From Aquarana catesbeiana (taxonomy: Eukaryota; Chordata; Amphibia; Anura; Ranidae), in contig NC_133332.1 of assembly GCF_042186555.1 (NCBI RefSeq), positions 234,640,015 through 234,704,014 of the forward strand: a DNA stretch of 64,000 bases, given 5' to 3'. Under the pieces are notes generated by a model that worked only from the letters and a program-made list of their open reading frames with translations, did not search any database and was not told the DNA's origin. The translations under genes were made by a program, and so were the position numbers. Shown here piece after piece: positions 1-9,849 of this stretch; the stretch's first letter is position 1; the number at the start of each line of letters is the position of its first letter.

Positions 1-576
1 GTTAGCCCTTATCACATGGCTTCAGTTAGACAAAGCATGGCTCAAGGCAGTGTGTTTCTTCTGTGCTGTCTCTAGCTAACCCATAATGCTTTGGGAATCC
101 TTAGTCATGAATTACATGTTTATCTTTAAAACATAACATGTGTTTGTCAGTCTGTCTGTCTATTTATCTGTCTATCGTAAAAACATTTAAAACAGCTTAT
201 TCATTGACCACCATGAGCAAAGTGCAAAGTGGTTTCCTTTTATGATAATATTCAGCATGCTGGAAGATCTACTGTATGTGAAGCACAGCCTTTATGAAAC
301 AGAAGGCATTCACAAGTCAAGTTCATCTTATATATAAAACAAACATGTTCTAGAGGTCAACTAAGCATCCATGATTGCTTCTGTATAGAAAATTATAGAG
401 TAACTTATATTAACAGGGTATGCAAGTTAACGATTGAAATACTTATTGGAATGATTATGTCTAATATCTACAGGCCAGGAGCATGGTGGCAAAAGGTACT
501 ACATGCAGCTATGGGGGGCCACATTCAAGTGGACATGTTGCTTTGCCCTGCAGAGGCAAATCCCAGGTTAAGCCCT
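1..576. other. Unique AT-rich sequence, no gene seen
   Basis: No open frame of note and no recognisable repeat. A short degenerate run of TCTG/TCTA tetranucleotides lies near 148-176. Nothing here supports an exon. Confidence 0.5.
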
Positions 577-842
577 GGTTCACATTGATGCTACTTTGAA
601 ATCGCGCTACTTCACTTGAAGTAGCACGATTTCAGCTGCTACTTGATAGACATCCGTGTGGCTTCACGCACAGATGTCTATTGAAGTCACACCTGAAATC
701 GGCAAAAGTAATGCAGGGACTACTTTTGCAAATCGGTGCGGCGCTGCAAGCTCGGTGTCCCACCGACTGGAACAGTGCCATTGCCTCCAATAGGCTGCGA
801 CTTGTCATGCGATTTGATCTCTCAAATCGCTCCAATGTGAAC
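577..842. mobile_element. Short non-autonomous DNA element (MITE), about 266 bp
   Basis: The ends are inverted: GGTTCACATTGATGC at 577-591 and GCTCCAATGTGAAC at 829-842. Just inside the left end a strong hairpin is formed by two copies of a GAAATCG..GCTACTTC motif at about 598-633. The reading frames inside are by-products of the palindromic sequence. No transposase is encoded. The terminal TTCACATTG resembles the ends of several other MITEs in the window. Confidence 0.6.
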
Positions 843-1985
843 ATAGACGTACTCTCAAGTGCTTTAAATTGTCCTGGCACTGTATCAGCGAGTAAAATAA
901 ATCAATGACAAGACAAATCAGAGGAAACAATTTATCTGGTTCTTCTCAAGTCAGGATTTAAGTTATCACCTTCATTAATACACCAGCGGCCTCCCTCCCT
1001 CCCTCACTTTCCCATTAGTAAGAAAAACTTCGGGAAGGGAGCCAAGAGCAGAAAATGTGAGGCATTGTTCCAGGCTGCCCATTGTGTCCCGACCTTTTGC
1101 ACACTTCAAGGAATGCCTGGTATGTCAGATTTACTTCCCTTCCCCCCTAAAAGACATCTTGGCCAGGATGGCCGCTCAGTGAGCGAGGTATCCACGTCAA
1201 GAGGACAAGATAGCAAGGCCCTTCTCTCTCTCTTTTTCCTAGGGAGGCCACAATAAAAGAAACATTGTCATAAAGTGGAGAGCATTTAATAGATTTCCTA
1301 GGGGCCTGGAGGTGAAAAACAGGTCATCCGGCGGAATGTGGACCTCCAGACAAAGTTTCCTTGGGGTCAACAATGTGACTATTTTAGGATATTAAGGGAA
1401 CATAGCAAAATATTAGTCAGGGAAAAAAAATATAGCAGCAATGGAGATTAATGGTTTGCATCAAAAAGAAAAGGGAGAGTTGTAGGAGGACAGGGGGAAA
1501 AAAAACATAAAGATAAGATTTATTGCAAATCTGTTTCTGGATTTTGTTTTCCGATGCACGGTTTGGCAGAAAAGCTAACAATTTAAAGTATGTTTTTGTT
1601 TAACTCCAAAGGGCTGCTTGTAACACATGAGCTATATGTGTCTATTCTGGAGCATAGGCTACTTGATCTGAAACAAAGACAGGTCCACCCATATATAATG
1701 ATGTTATATTAGTTGGGGTACTGGAGGCTCACACTTCAATGCAAGCAATCCATTTTAAATCATAAAGTACCAAGTATTAAGAACCAAGTATTAGACATAT
1801 TCCGATTGTAGATCTGCTAATACTTTTACTGGGTTCAGCTATCTAATATTCATAATGAGCACAAAGTCAGCAACAATACTTGGAAACACTGAAACATTGA
1901 GACAATACAGTTGGTGTTAATTTGTGCCAAGAAAACCTTCTCCATGCTATTAGCCTACCACCAGCTTGAACTGATACAATTTTGT
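843..1985. other. Unique sequence without a recognisable gene
   Basis: Contains a short CCCTCCCT run near 990-1005 and several A-rich tracts. The small open frame at 1065-1256 has no recognisable domain or coding signature and is not annotated. I see no repeat family member here. Confidence 0.4.
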
Positions 1986-2268
1986 GGGAGTCAATGATGA
2001 CATAAAAAAATGTAGGGGTGAACAACTGGTTGGGTCAAAGATGACACTATACAATGTAGGGGGGAGTGTAGCTGGGGGAGTCAATGATGACATCATATAA
2101 TCTAGAGAAGTACAGCCGGGAGAGTCAATGATGATATCATATAATCTGGGAGAGTAAAACTGGGGGACTCAATAAGAACATCATATAATCTAGGAGCGTA
2201 CAGCTGGGGGAGTCAATAACGACAACATATAATATAGAGGAGTACAGCTGGGGGAGTCAATGATACAT
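1986..2268. repeat. Minisatellite, about 44-bp unit (left part)
   Basis: Degenerate tandem copies of a unit containing CTGGGGGAGTCAATGATGAC followed by ATCATATAATCTAG. The copies grow more regular from left to right. The array stops at 2268, where a SINE-like repeat and then a Tc1 element begin, and resumes at 4020 with the same unit and orientation. The two parts are therefore one array that was split by insertions. Confidence 0.8.
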
Positions 2269-2560
2269 TATTATTATAATACAGGATTTATATAGCACCA
2301 ACAGTTTACGCAGCACTTTACAATATAAAAGGGAGTCAATACAGTTATAATACAAGAGGATTAAGAGGGCCCTTCTCAGAAGAGCTTACAATCTATTAGG
2401 GTGGGGTAGGTGGTACAAAAGGTTGTAACTGTAGAGAATGAGCTGTTGGAAGTGATAGGAGATTAGTTGGAGACGTGATAGGCTTTCCTGAAGAGATGAG
2501 TTTTCAGGGATCGCCTGAAGGTAGCAAGAGTAGGGGTAGCTGGATAGATGGAGGTAGCGA
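2269..2560 (-). repeat. SINE-like repeat with TTA-rich end, inserted in the minisatellite
   Basis: Begins with a TTATTATTATAATAC tract, then GATTTATATAGCACCAACAG and a CAGCACTTTACAA motif. The complement ends in (TAA)n, the typical 3' tail layout of SINEs mobilised by L2/CR1-like LINEs. A second copy with the same order of motifs lies at 4950-5095. Assignment to the L2-tailed class is from memory of the family layout, not from a search. The right part (about 2400-2560) is less certain. Confidence 0.5.
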
Positions 2561-4019
2561 GTGACATTTTTGCAGATTTATTAATAAAGAAAAACTGAAA
2601 TATCACATGGTCCTAAGTATTCAGAGCCTTTTCTGTGACACTCATATATTTAACTCAGGTGCTGTCCATTCTTCTGATCATCCTTGAGATGGTTCTACAC
2701 CTTCATTTGAGTCCAGCTGTGTTTGATTATACTGATTGGACTTGATTAGGAAAGCCACACACCGGTCTATATAAGACCTTACAGCTCACAGTGCATGTCA
2801 GAGCAAATGAGAATCATGAGGTCAAAGGAACTGCCTGAAGAGCTCAGAGATAGAATTGTGGCAAGGCACAGATCTGGCCAAGGTTACAAAAAAATTTCTG
2901 CTGCACTTAAGGTTCCTAAGAGCACAGTGGCCTCCATAATCCTTAAATGGAAGACGTTTGGGACGACCAGAACCCTTCCTGGAGCTGGCCATCCGGCCAA
3001 ACTGAGCTATCGGGGGAGAAGAGCCTTGGTGAGAGAGGTAAAGAAGAACCCAAAGATCACTGTGACTGAGCTCCAGAGATGCAGTCGGGAGATGGGAGAA
3101 AATTGTAGAAAGTCAACTATTACTGCAGCCCTCCACCAGTCGGTGCTTTATGGCAGAGTGGCCTGACGGAAGCATCTCCTCAGTGCAAGACACATGAAAG
3201 CCCGCATGGAGTTTGCTAAAAAAAACCTGAAGGACTCAAAGATGGTGAGAAATAAGATTCTCTGGTCTGATGAGACCAAGATAGAACTTTTTGGCCTTAA
3301 TTCTAAGCGGTATGTGTGGAGAAAACCAGGCACTGCTCATCACCTGTCCAATACAGTCCCAACAGTGAAGCATAGTGGTGGCAGCATCATGCTGTGGGGG
3401 TGTTTTTCAGCTGCAGGGACAGGACGACTGGTTGCAATCGAGGGAAAGATGAATGCAGCCAAGTACAGGGATATCCTAGGCGAAAACCTTCTCCAGAGGG
3501 CTCAGGACCTCAGACTGGGCCAAAGGTTTACCTTCCAACAAGACAATGACCCTAAGCACACAGCTAAAATAACAAAGGAGTGGCTTCACAACAACTCCGT
3601 GACTGTTCTTGAATGGCCCAGCCAGAGCCCTGACTTAAACCCAATTGAGCATCTCTGGAGAGACCTAAAAATGTCTGTCTACCAACGTTTACCATCCAAC
3701 CTGACAGAACTGGAGAGGATCTGCAAGGAGGAATGGCAGAGGATCCCCAAATCCAGGTGTGAAAAACATGTTGCATCTTTCCCAAAAAGACTCATGGCTG
3801 TATTAGATTAAAAGGGTGCTTCTACTAAATACTGAACAAAGGGTCTGAATACTTAGGACCATGTGATATTTCAGTTTTTCTGTGTTTTTCTGTCATTATG
3901 GGGTGCTGTGTGTACATTAATGAGGAAAAAAATGAACTTAAATGATTTTAGCAAATGGCTGCAATATAACAAAGAGTGAAAAATGTAAGGGGGTCTGAAT
4001 ACTTTCTGTCCCCACTGTA
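2561..4019 (+). mobile_element. Tc1/mariner (Tc1-like) transposon, left end deleted
   Basis: The right end runs through GGGGTCTGAATACTTTCTGT to the terminal CCCCACTG followed by a TA at 4018-4019, as expected of a Tc1 element inserted at TA. Subterminal inverted repeats are visible: CACATGGTCCTAAGTATTCA near 2606 is the complement of the segment at about 3846-3870. The matching outer left terminal repeat is absent; the element starts abruptly near 2561, so about the first 190 bp appear lost and excision by transposase would not be possible. It lies inside the 44-bp minisatellite, next to a SINE-like repeat. It carries a nearly complete transposase frame (2795-3811). Confidence 0.9.
2795..3811 (+). 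pseudogene. Tc1-like DD34E transposase, one in-frame stop
   Basis: Encodes a Tc1 transposase, the nuclear enzyme that cuts the element at its terminal repeats and inserts it at TA. The two open stretches, 2795-3166 and 3194-3811, are in the same frame and separated only by TGA at 3164-3166. The N-terminal part has paired helix-turn-helix motifs (for example GQGYKKISAALKVPKSTVAS) for terminal-repeat binding. The catalytic triad is present counting from the first ATG: D159 in WSDETK, D250 in FQQDNDPKHTAK and E285 in SPDLNPIEHLW, with the DD34E spacing. The reading frame would be 338 residues, the usual family length. ATG codons at 2807 and 2816 are alternative starts. The stop lies in a TGACGG context and is most simply a CpG-type CGA to TGA change. 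Inactive as it stands; the missing left end also disables the element. Confidence 0.9.
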
Positions 4020-4418
4020 TAATCTAGGAGAGTACCGCTGAGGGAGTCAAGGATACATCATATAATCTAGGGGAGTACAGCTGGGGGAGTCAATGACAAC
4101 ATCATATAATATAGAGGCGTAAAGCTGGGGGAGTCAATGATACATCATATAATCTAGGGGACTACAGCTGGGGGAGTCAATGACATCATCATATGATCTA
4201 GGGGAGTACAGCTGGGGGAGTCAATGATGACATCATATAATCTAGGGAAGTACCGCTGGGAGAGTCAACGATACATCATATAATAGAGGAGTACAGCTGG
4301 GGGAGTCAATGATACATCATATAATCTAGGGGAGTACAGTTGGGGTAGTCAATAGCAACAACATATAATCTAGAGGAGTATAACTGGGGGAGTCAATGAT
4401 ATATTGTATAATCTAGAG
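4020..4418. repeat. Minisatellite, about 44-bp unit (right part)
   Basis: Eight to nine copies of the same unit as at 1986-2268 (CTGGGGGAGTCAATGATAC, then ATCATATAATCTAGGGGAG). Copies differ by substitutions and by a 3-bp length variation at GATGAC/GATAC. The last copies near 4380-4418 are degraded. Confidence 0.8.
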
Positions 4419-4845
4419 CCACCTTTTTCAACCGGGGTGCCTTGGCAAAATGTCCAAAAAGTTGCCCAAAAATTGTAGCCAGCAGGTGAATCAAGCCTAA
4501 CTTTTAGTTACACAAAGCCATAGGTTTTCATTGTACATAATGTCCAATGATATCATCAATTGATAAGAAGTATGTTGTTTGCTTCTCCCCTGCCCTCTCC
4601 ATCAGCACTGGGGTCACAGTGAGTGATGAAGAAGATCAACACTGGAATACTAGTCAGTAGCATTGTGCAAAGGTGTGTTTGCCTTAGAAGAATACATTAC
4701 CTCTAATGTTGGGTGCCCTACATGTGTGCATGTTGCTGCATTATGTATAACTATTAGTTTAGTTTTTACATTATAGAAGGATGTGCCTCAAGGCTTACAA
4801 TGCCCATCTGCAGTTTATGAGTCTAGCAAGATTCCTTCTTGTTGT
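4419..4845. other. Unassigned sequence, possible old hAT-type remnant
   Basis: The start, CCACCTTTTTCAACCGGGGT, resembles the ends of old hAT-family elements (TTTCAACC..GGGT), but no matching inverted end is visible. The remainder shows no frame or repeat that I recognise. Confidence 0.25.
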
Positions 4846-5142
4846 AAAAGACGTATTGACTCCTAAGAGACAGACATAATTTTGCCCCTGTACAAAGCAT
4901 TAGTAAGACCTCATGTGGAGGAATACGCAGTTTAGTTTTGGCTACCAGTTTATTATTATTATACAGCATTTATAGAGCGCCAACTGTTTGTGCAGCACTT
5001 TACAATGTTAGGGCAGACTGTACAATTACAATACAATTCAATATAGGAGGGATCAGAGGGCCCTGCTCGTTAGAGCTTACAATCTAGGAAGAGAATGGAA
5101 GTGGAAAGAGTGCAGAGGACAACTAAACTAATGGAGGTTAAA
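4846..5142 (+). mobile_element. LINE (CR1/L2-like) fragment interrupted by a SINE-like repeat
   Basis: The left part (about 4870-4948) conceptually reads LYKALVRPHVEEYAVxFW, the conserved segment that follows the reverse transcriptase domain in L2/CR1-type LINEs; the same motif is present in the longer LINE copy at 55.2 kb. The right part near 5106-5140 reads RVQRTTKLMEV, the next motif of that segment. Between them sits the repeat at 4950-5095. Both pieces are short and carry stops. Confidence 0.6.
4950..5095 (-). repeat. SINE-like repeat with TTA tail inserted in the LINE fragment
   Basis: Starts with TTATTATTATTATACAGCAT, then TTATAGAGCGCCAACTG, CAGCACTTTACAATG and GGGCCCTGCTCGTTAGAGC. 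The motif order matches the copy at 2269-2560. The tail (TAA)n on the complement places the 3' end at 4950. Confidence 0.6.
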
Positions 5143-6838
5143 TAGAGAATAGTATTTGTGGGAAGGAGTTTGTATCAGTTAGCCATAGTGACATAGAAGT
5201 GTCATCCCGATAAACTGATATGGGAAGAGAAAGGGTGTAGTTGGGACTTTGAATACACTTATATGTACACTCAGATAAGCGTAAGCAAAAAGTTAAAATA
5301 CTTTTTTTTTTTATACAATTTAAAAGAGCGCAGCCACAACATAGCTGCATATAATACATTACAATAAACAATGCACAAGTCCTTGAGATGGGTCAACACA
5401 GGAGGTGAGGAGGCAGCATATTGCCTCCCAGCCTCCTGTCAACTGTTCTCTGAATTACAATACGCTGTGGATCGCTTTTCAGAGGGACGATACAGGCTGC
5501 CACTAGAGTATATGAGGCGCACACCCTTATGTTATGCAGATCAGGAGAAGGGAGGTGTTTTATACTCCAGAAGAGAACTGCCAGAGTTGCCAAACTGTCA
5601 GCTCAAACATGAAATTAGGAGCTCACTTTATTTCTGGCAGATTAAGTATTTTTTTTGTATTTACAATAACTGTAAAGTGACAAAACATGGAAGAATGTGC
5701 ATGTATTGTAAAAGTGTACTGCATTTGGTATTTTTGCTTCCTGACATACACTTTAAGGGTGTATTCCAACCGGTACCTCTGCACTGCAGTGCACTATTAT
5801 GCGTTACCGCACAGGCAATAATGTGTGGCATTTCATTCCTTAATACACATTGCGGTAGGGCAGCTCATTCATTTAAAATGAGCTGCTAATGTACCACAAG
5901 CTCATTTTAACAGACCCAAAGCATTTTTTAAACACAATGTGCTACAATATGTTGTTGATGGTTCACATTTGTGTGATATGCTGAATAACACATGCGTTGT
6001 GGTGCACTGTAGTGTCATTCACAATGTCAGTTTTATGTGCCAGTGTTTGTAAACTCCACAATGACATGGACTTGTGCAAAAACATTAGTGTAGTCAGTAA
6101 AGCTGAATTTTGTGGTTTAACAGAAAATCACACATGTTCCATAAACAATCTCATATGTGAAAATCACAAGCCTAATAGTTAAAACAAAATTGATAAGTTA
6201 ATGTTGGAACTACTAAAATCATACAGGATATTGGAGGACTCACAGATCTATCTCCCATTCCTTTCATCAAGGGACTTCAAAGGGGACCCGAGGAGAAAAG
6301 GTTACTTCAAAGTGAGAACTCTTCAATAAGGGTCTCAACTGTCCCCTCCACCCCCAGTGCTGTCAAAAGAATTCCTTTAAATGCTATGGGTGCTTCTCTT
6401 TTCTTTAAACTGGAGGATGTCAGCAACTCTGGTCCACTGACCTCCAGGGATATGCTACTTACATGTATTCCTGTGAAATCACAGGAAGTGTCAAAAGTGT
6501 ACCTGTCACACACTGTCAATAGAGGTGAGGTTGAGTGGTGTTTCAAAAAATGAAGCCAATTTAGATGAAACAAGTTACGCTGCTTTGAAATGAAGAGGAG
6601 ACATTGTGAGTGACTTGTAATTTGAGCAGTATATGGAGAATCCATGGAAAATCACAAGTCTTCCGAAAACAATGACAATGTATACATTTCTAGTGTGGCA
6701 GAGTATGATCAATTTGAAAAAACACAGTCAACTTAGACAAAACTATCAGATGCAGCACTCCAAGGTGGTTAGTAACTGGAGTGTAAACAAATATCAAATA
6801 ATGAGTACGAGGGCCACATTGTATGTTTTACAAATATT
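5143..6838. other. Mostly unique sequence; no supported gene
   Basis: A 172-codon open frame at 5371-5889 (+) has no domain, no coding-like composition and no homologue that I recognise, so I do not call it a gene. The stretch at about 5755-6030 contains inverted pieces (CTGCACTGCAGTGCAC and GTGGTGCACTGTAGTG) and may be an old MITE. The remainder has no recognisable content. Confidence 0.4.
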
Positions 6839-6962
6839 TAAAGTCCCCATCGAAGTCCCCCTTTTATCAAGGTTCCCTTTACATCAGAGTTCCTCTTACA
6901 TCAGTATCCCCACTTACATGCTGGTCCCCATCAGAGTCCTTTTTTACATCAGAGAGCTGCAT
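6839..6962. repeat. Degenerate minisatellite of about 20-23 bp
   Basis: Repeated units of the type TTACATCAGAGTCCCC or TTTATCAAGGTTCCC occur five to six times. Units vary in length, so the period is only approximate. Confidence 0.6.
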
Positions 6963-7273
6963 AAAATCTTGCAGAGAACCGTATTTGGCCCCCAGATTGG
7001 AGAGCCTGGCTTTATATTACTAACTATAAATCTACAGAATGAAGGGTAATGGGTCATCTCACCCAAAAGTGCTATTGTAGATAATGGTGGAGCCTTGTTG
7101 GCAGTCACCTCTGAGTCTTCTTATATGTCTTAGATACCGCAACAATGAGATCTACCTGCCAAATTTTAGACCCTGCTCCTGTCCACCTGGGAGTTTTTGG
7201 TGTTTCCATACATCTGTGTGTTCCAAAGCTTCCTCTGAGGAAATAGTTTATTTTAAAGTCACAGTGGACATGG
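6963..7273. other. No recognisable feature
   Basis: Flanks the minisatellite on the left and the palindromic element on the right. No frame or repeat supported. Confidence 0.35.
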
Positions 7274-7731
7274 AGTTAAGCCGGCCAAATATGGATCGAA
7301 ATTTGGCTGGTTCAGCAGGGACTGGCCTTGATTTGATCCATGTAGGCAGGCTGATTGTGTCCAAGTGGATCCATCAATTGACTTGGGTACAACCAGCCTA
7401 TAAAGTTTTTTAAATGCAATTAGTGCCAGCGGCTATAGCCTCTAGCAATAATTATTATGTTCTACTGGTTGGAAAGACTCTCCGCTTGCAGAACACAATA
7501 GCTCTATGAGCGGGAATTGAGAAATTTTCATTTGAGGAAAGAAAATAGAATCATTTTTGGGCTGCTTTAGGCTGATTGATTGAAGTCACTGTTTGGCTGA
7601 GAATTTTCCTGACTCTGATTTTCAGATCAAATTTTGTTGCGCAATCTGGTACAGGAAGGGCCACCCTTAGTTAAAATTTTGCCTAATTCAGCAGGAATCG
7701 TTGAAGATTTGAGTCATGTATGACCAGCATA
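7274..7731. mobile_element. Palindromic non-autonomous element, GGTTCAGCAGG family
   Basis: The left end, TAAGCCGGCCAAATATGGAT, followed by CGAAATTTGGCTGGTTCAGC, is inverted at the right end, where AAGATTTGAGTCATGTATGA is followed by CCAGCATAA. Inside is the family core TGATCCATGTAGGCAGGCTG, CAATTGACTTGGGTACAACC and GCGGCTATAGCC. Copies with the same core lie at 15336, 34570, 41664, 53488, 59510 and 63683. No coding capacity; probably moved by an unrelated transposase. Confidence 0.7.
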
Positions 7732-8249
7732 ACGCCAAGGCCCGGTCTATACTATGCAGTGCATTTGACAGGTTTGGTAAATCTATAATGGATTGTATGG
7801 CTTGTAAATGTATTAAGCTGATTGGCTGCAGTCACTGTTCGGCTTTTCTAACCAACTCCTTCAACTTCACCCTTATTCAATTTTTCCACCCGACTCCTTC
7901 AATTTTCAAATCACACTATGTCAAGCCAGTTGATGCCAGCAGAACTCTCATGCCCATTCCACACCATACAGTGCTTTTTTTTTTTACACAACTCTTCCTT
8001 CTTGGAGGAAAACTACAAACTTGTGCTGTGAGGGTGCATGGTACTGTGGAGGTTAGCTAAATTTACCTGAAGTGCCTCAATCCACTGCTTTTTTTTTTGG
8101 GGGGGGGGGGGGTTGTGGTGCGATTATCTGCAGATCAAAAGATTTGACAAGTGTGTATCAACTCAGTTTTGCATGCCAGTATCCCCAAAAATCCATATGA
8201 GGCATTGCTCAATTTGAAAGCCAGATGGTGCACTGCTAACCAATTAGGG
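7732..8249. other. Unassigned sequence with a G homopolymer
   Basis: The first 200 bases repeat motifs of the preceding palindromic family (GATTGGCTGCAGTCACTGTT). A T9/G14 run lies at about 8091-8112. No supported gene. Confidence 0.4.
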
Positions 8250-8434
8250 CAGTGGTTCTCAACTCCTGTCCCCAGGACCCACTAACAGGCCAGGTTTACA
8301 AGATAACTGAAATACATCACAGGTGATGATATTTGCTGCTCAGCGATTGCAGTATTCTAGTCTGCATCTCCCCAAGGTAATACTTAAAATCTGGCCTGTT
8401 GGTGGGTCCTGAGGACTGGAGTTGAGAACCACTG
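8250..8434. mobile_element. hAT-type MITE with perfect 8-bp target duplication
   Basis: Ends are inverted: CAGTGGTTCTCAACTCC at 8250 and GGAGTTGAGAACCACTG at 8418-8434. The flanks AATTAGGG at 8242-8249 and AATTAGGG at 8435-8442 are identical, the 8-bp duplication expected of hAT elements. At 185 bp it encodes nothing. Similar CAGTGGTTCTCAACC ends start the larger element at 47937. Confidence 0.9.
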
Positions 8435-9031
8435 AATTAGGGGATGTTAGCCCCACTCATGACATGTGCCATTTTGATAAGCACACATCACTGCTCCTCA
8501 CCCTTGGCCAACATGGGGGTGGTTGCTGTCCAGCCTAGGTTGGGTTAAACAATTTCTGCAGCCCTCTGTACCTCTTGCTTAACTCTGATGCAAGATCAAA
8601 CATTCCTATTAAGGCCATTGTGAAATGCTTTGTTAACCATACAATTCTTTTCTAAAAACTACTGAAACAAAACTGGTAGGCTTATTTTCTTCTACCCATA
8701 GTCTGACTGGCATATCGGTCTGTTTATGAACCAATGTACATTGCGTTTGTTCTAAGTGCTACCCCTATTTAAATCCAAACCTTAAAAATTACAATTTGCT
8801 TTTCCCTGTCATCTCAATTTTTAGCTGGCAATATGATTTGCCCTTACATGCCAAGTTATGTAGTGAAAAAAATAAAAAAAAAAAAAAGAGTTTATTAAGA
8901 GAGATTAGAAGGTGCGAGACAAGATGAGCACTTCCAGTATCCACCTAGCAAAGGATAAACAAAGCACACTGCAAGAGATTTTCACCTAGCAGTTTGTGGT
9001 AAGAATTGCACAGGAAGCCAAGTAAGGAATA
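8435..9031. other. No gene; A-run near 8867-8887
   Basis: Unique sequence with an A-rich homopolymer tract and no supported frame. Confidence 0.4.
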
Positions 9032-9471
9032 AGGCTCCATTCACACTAGCGCGTTTTTTGATGCATTTTGCATTTTGCAGAAATGCATGGGAATTTTTTA
9101 ACATGGGTTCCTATGGAACATGTTCACATCAATGCTTTTTTGTATCTCTGCGTTTTTGGAAAGGGTCGGGGACTTTTTTTCATGCAAAAAGCAGTGTTTT
9201 GCATGTAATGGATTTCAATGGATAAGCATCAAAAACGCAAGTGCACCGTTTTTGCAGCGTTTTTGGTGCGTTTTTGCCGGTTTTTTTTTATTTTATTTTT
9301 TTTGTAATTTTTTTTTAAGACTGTAAAAAAAAATGAAAAAAAAAAAAAAAACGCAAAACGCAAATCGCGGCAAAAACGCTACTAAAAAACGCTGCTCAAA
9401 AACGTGCCAAGCATGAAAAAAAAACCTCCAAAAACGCTCAAAAGCAACATGCATAGGTGTGAATCGAGCCT
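9032..9471. mobile_element. MITE with T/A-rich core and GCAAAAACGC motifs
   Basis: The left end AGGCTCCATTCACAC at 9032-9046 is inverted at 9457-9471 as GTGTGAATCGAGCCT. The arms contain runs of AAAACGC and, on the other side, GCGTTTTT, which fold against each other; the core is a long T-run followed by an A-run. No coding capacity. Confidence 0.75.
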
Positions 9472-9849
9472 AAAGGAAGAGGAGACAGCACAGCTGAGCC
9501 CACTGGAAACCAAGCCCACCTTAAGTTGAGCCTGCTGGGAAGGAATCAATACAAGTTGGTGCAGCAGTACAATAAAGAACTCATGTTTAGTTCCTCCTGT
9601 TATCCCCATTTTCACATACAGGTAAACGTTTTTAAATCTCAAAGTTGGGGAAGCACCAGTTAGTGTCTAGCACTGGTTGCACAAACTGGAGTAGCTTGAT
9701 CTGGGTTAAAATGTCCAAGGAAATAGAAAAGAAAAAAAAAAAGGTTTAAAGACATCTACGCCAACAGTCCTGATTTCTGCCTTGAAGAAGGCTCATCTGA
9801 AATAGAGTCCTGGCTGTGGGACAGCTTGATGCGTCAATGGAAAAGGCAC
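9472..9849. other. 3' flank of the keratin retrocopy
   Basis: Lies downstream of the keratin stop codon on the minus strand. A retroposed mRNA would leave a T-run here on the plus strand and TTTATT for the polyadenylation signal; neither is clear. An A-run at about 9728-9742 is in the wrong orientation for a poly(A) tail of this copy. Confidence 0.4.

Noticed and set aside
1986..4418. CRISPR-like array
   Set aside because: Units are contiguous and diverged without unique spacers, in a vertebrate-type sequence; this is a minisatellite.
5371..5889. 172-codon open frame on the plus strand
   Set aside because: No domain, no recognisable homology, mixed low-complexity composition, and part lies over a possible old MITE. 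Length alone is not convincing in 64 kb.
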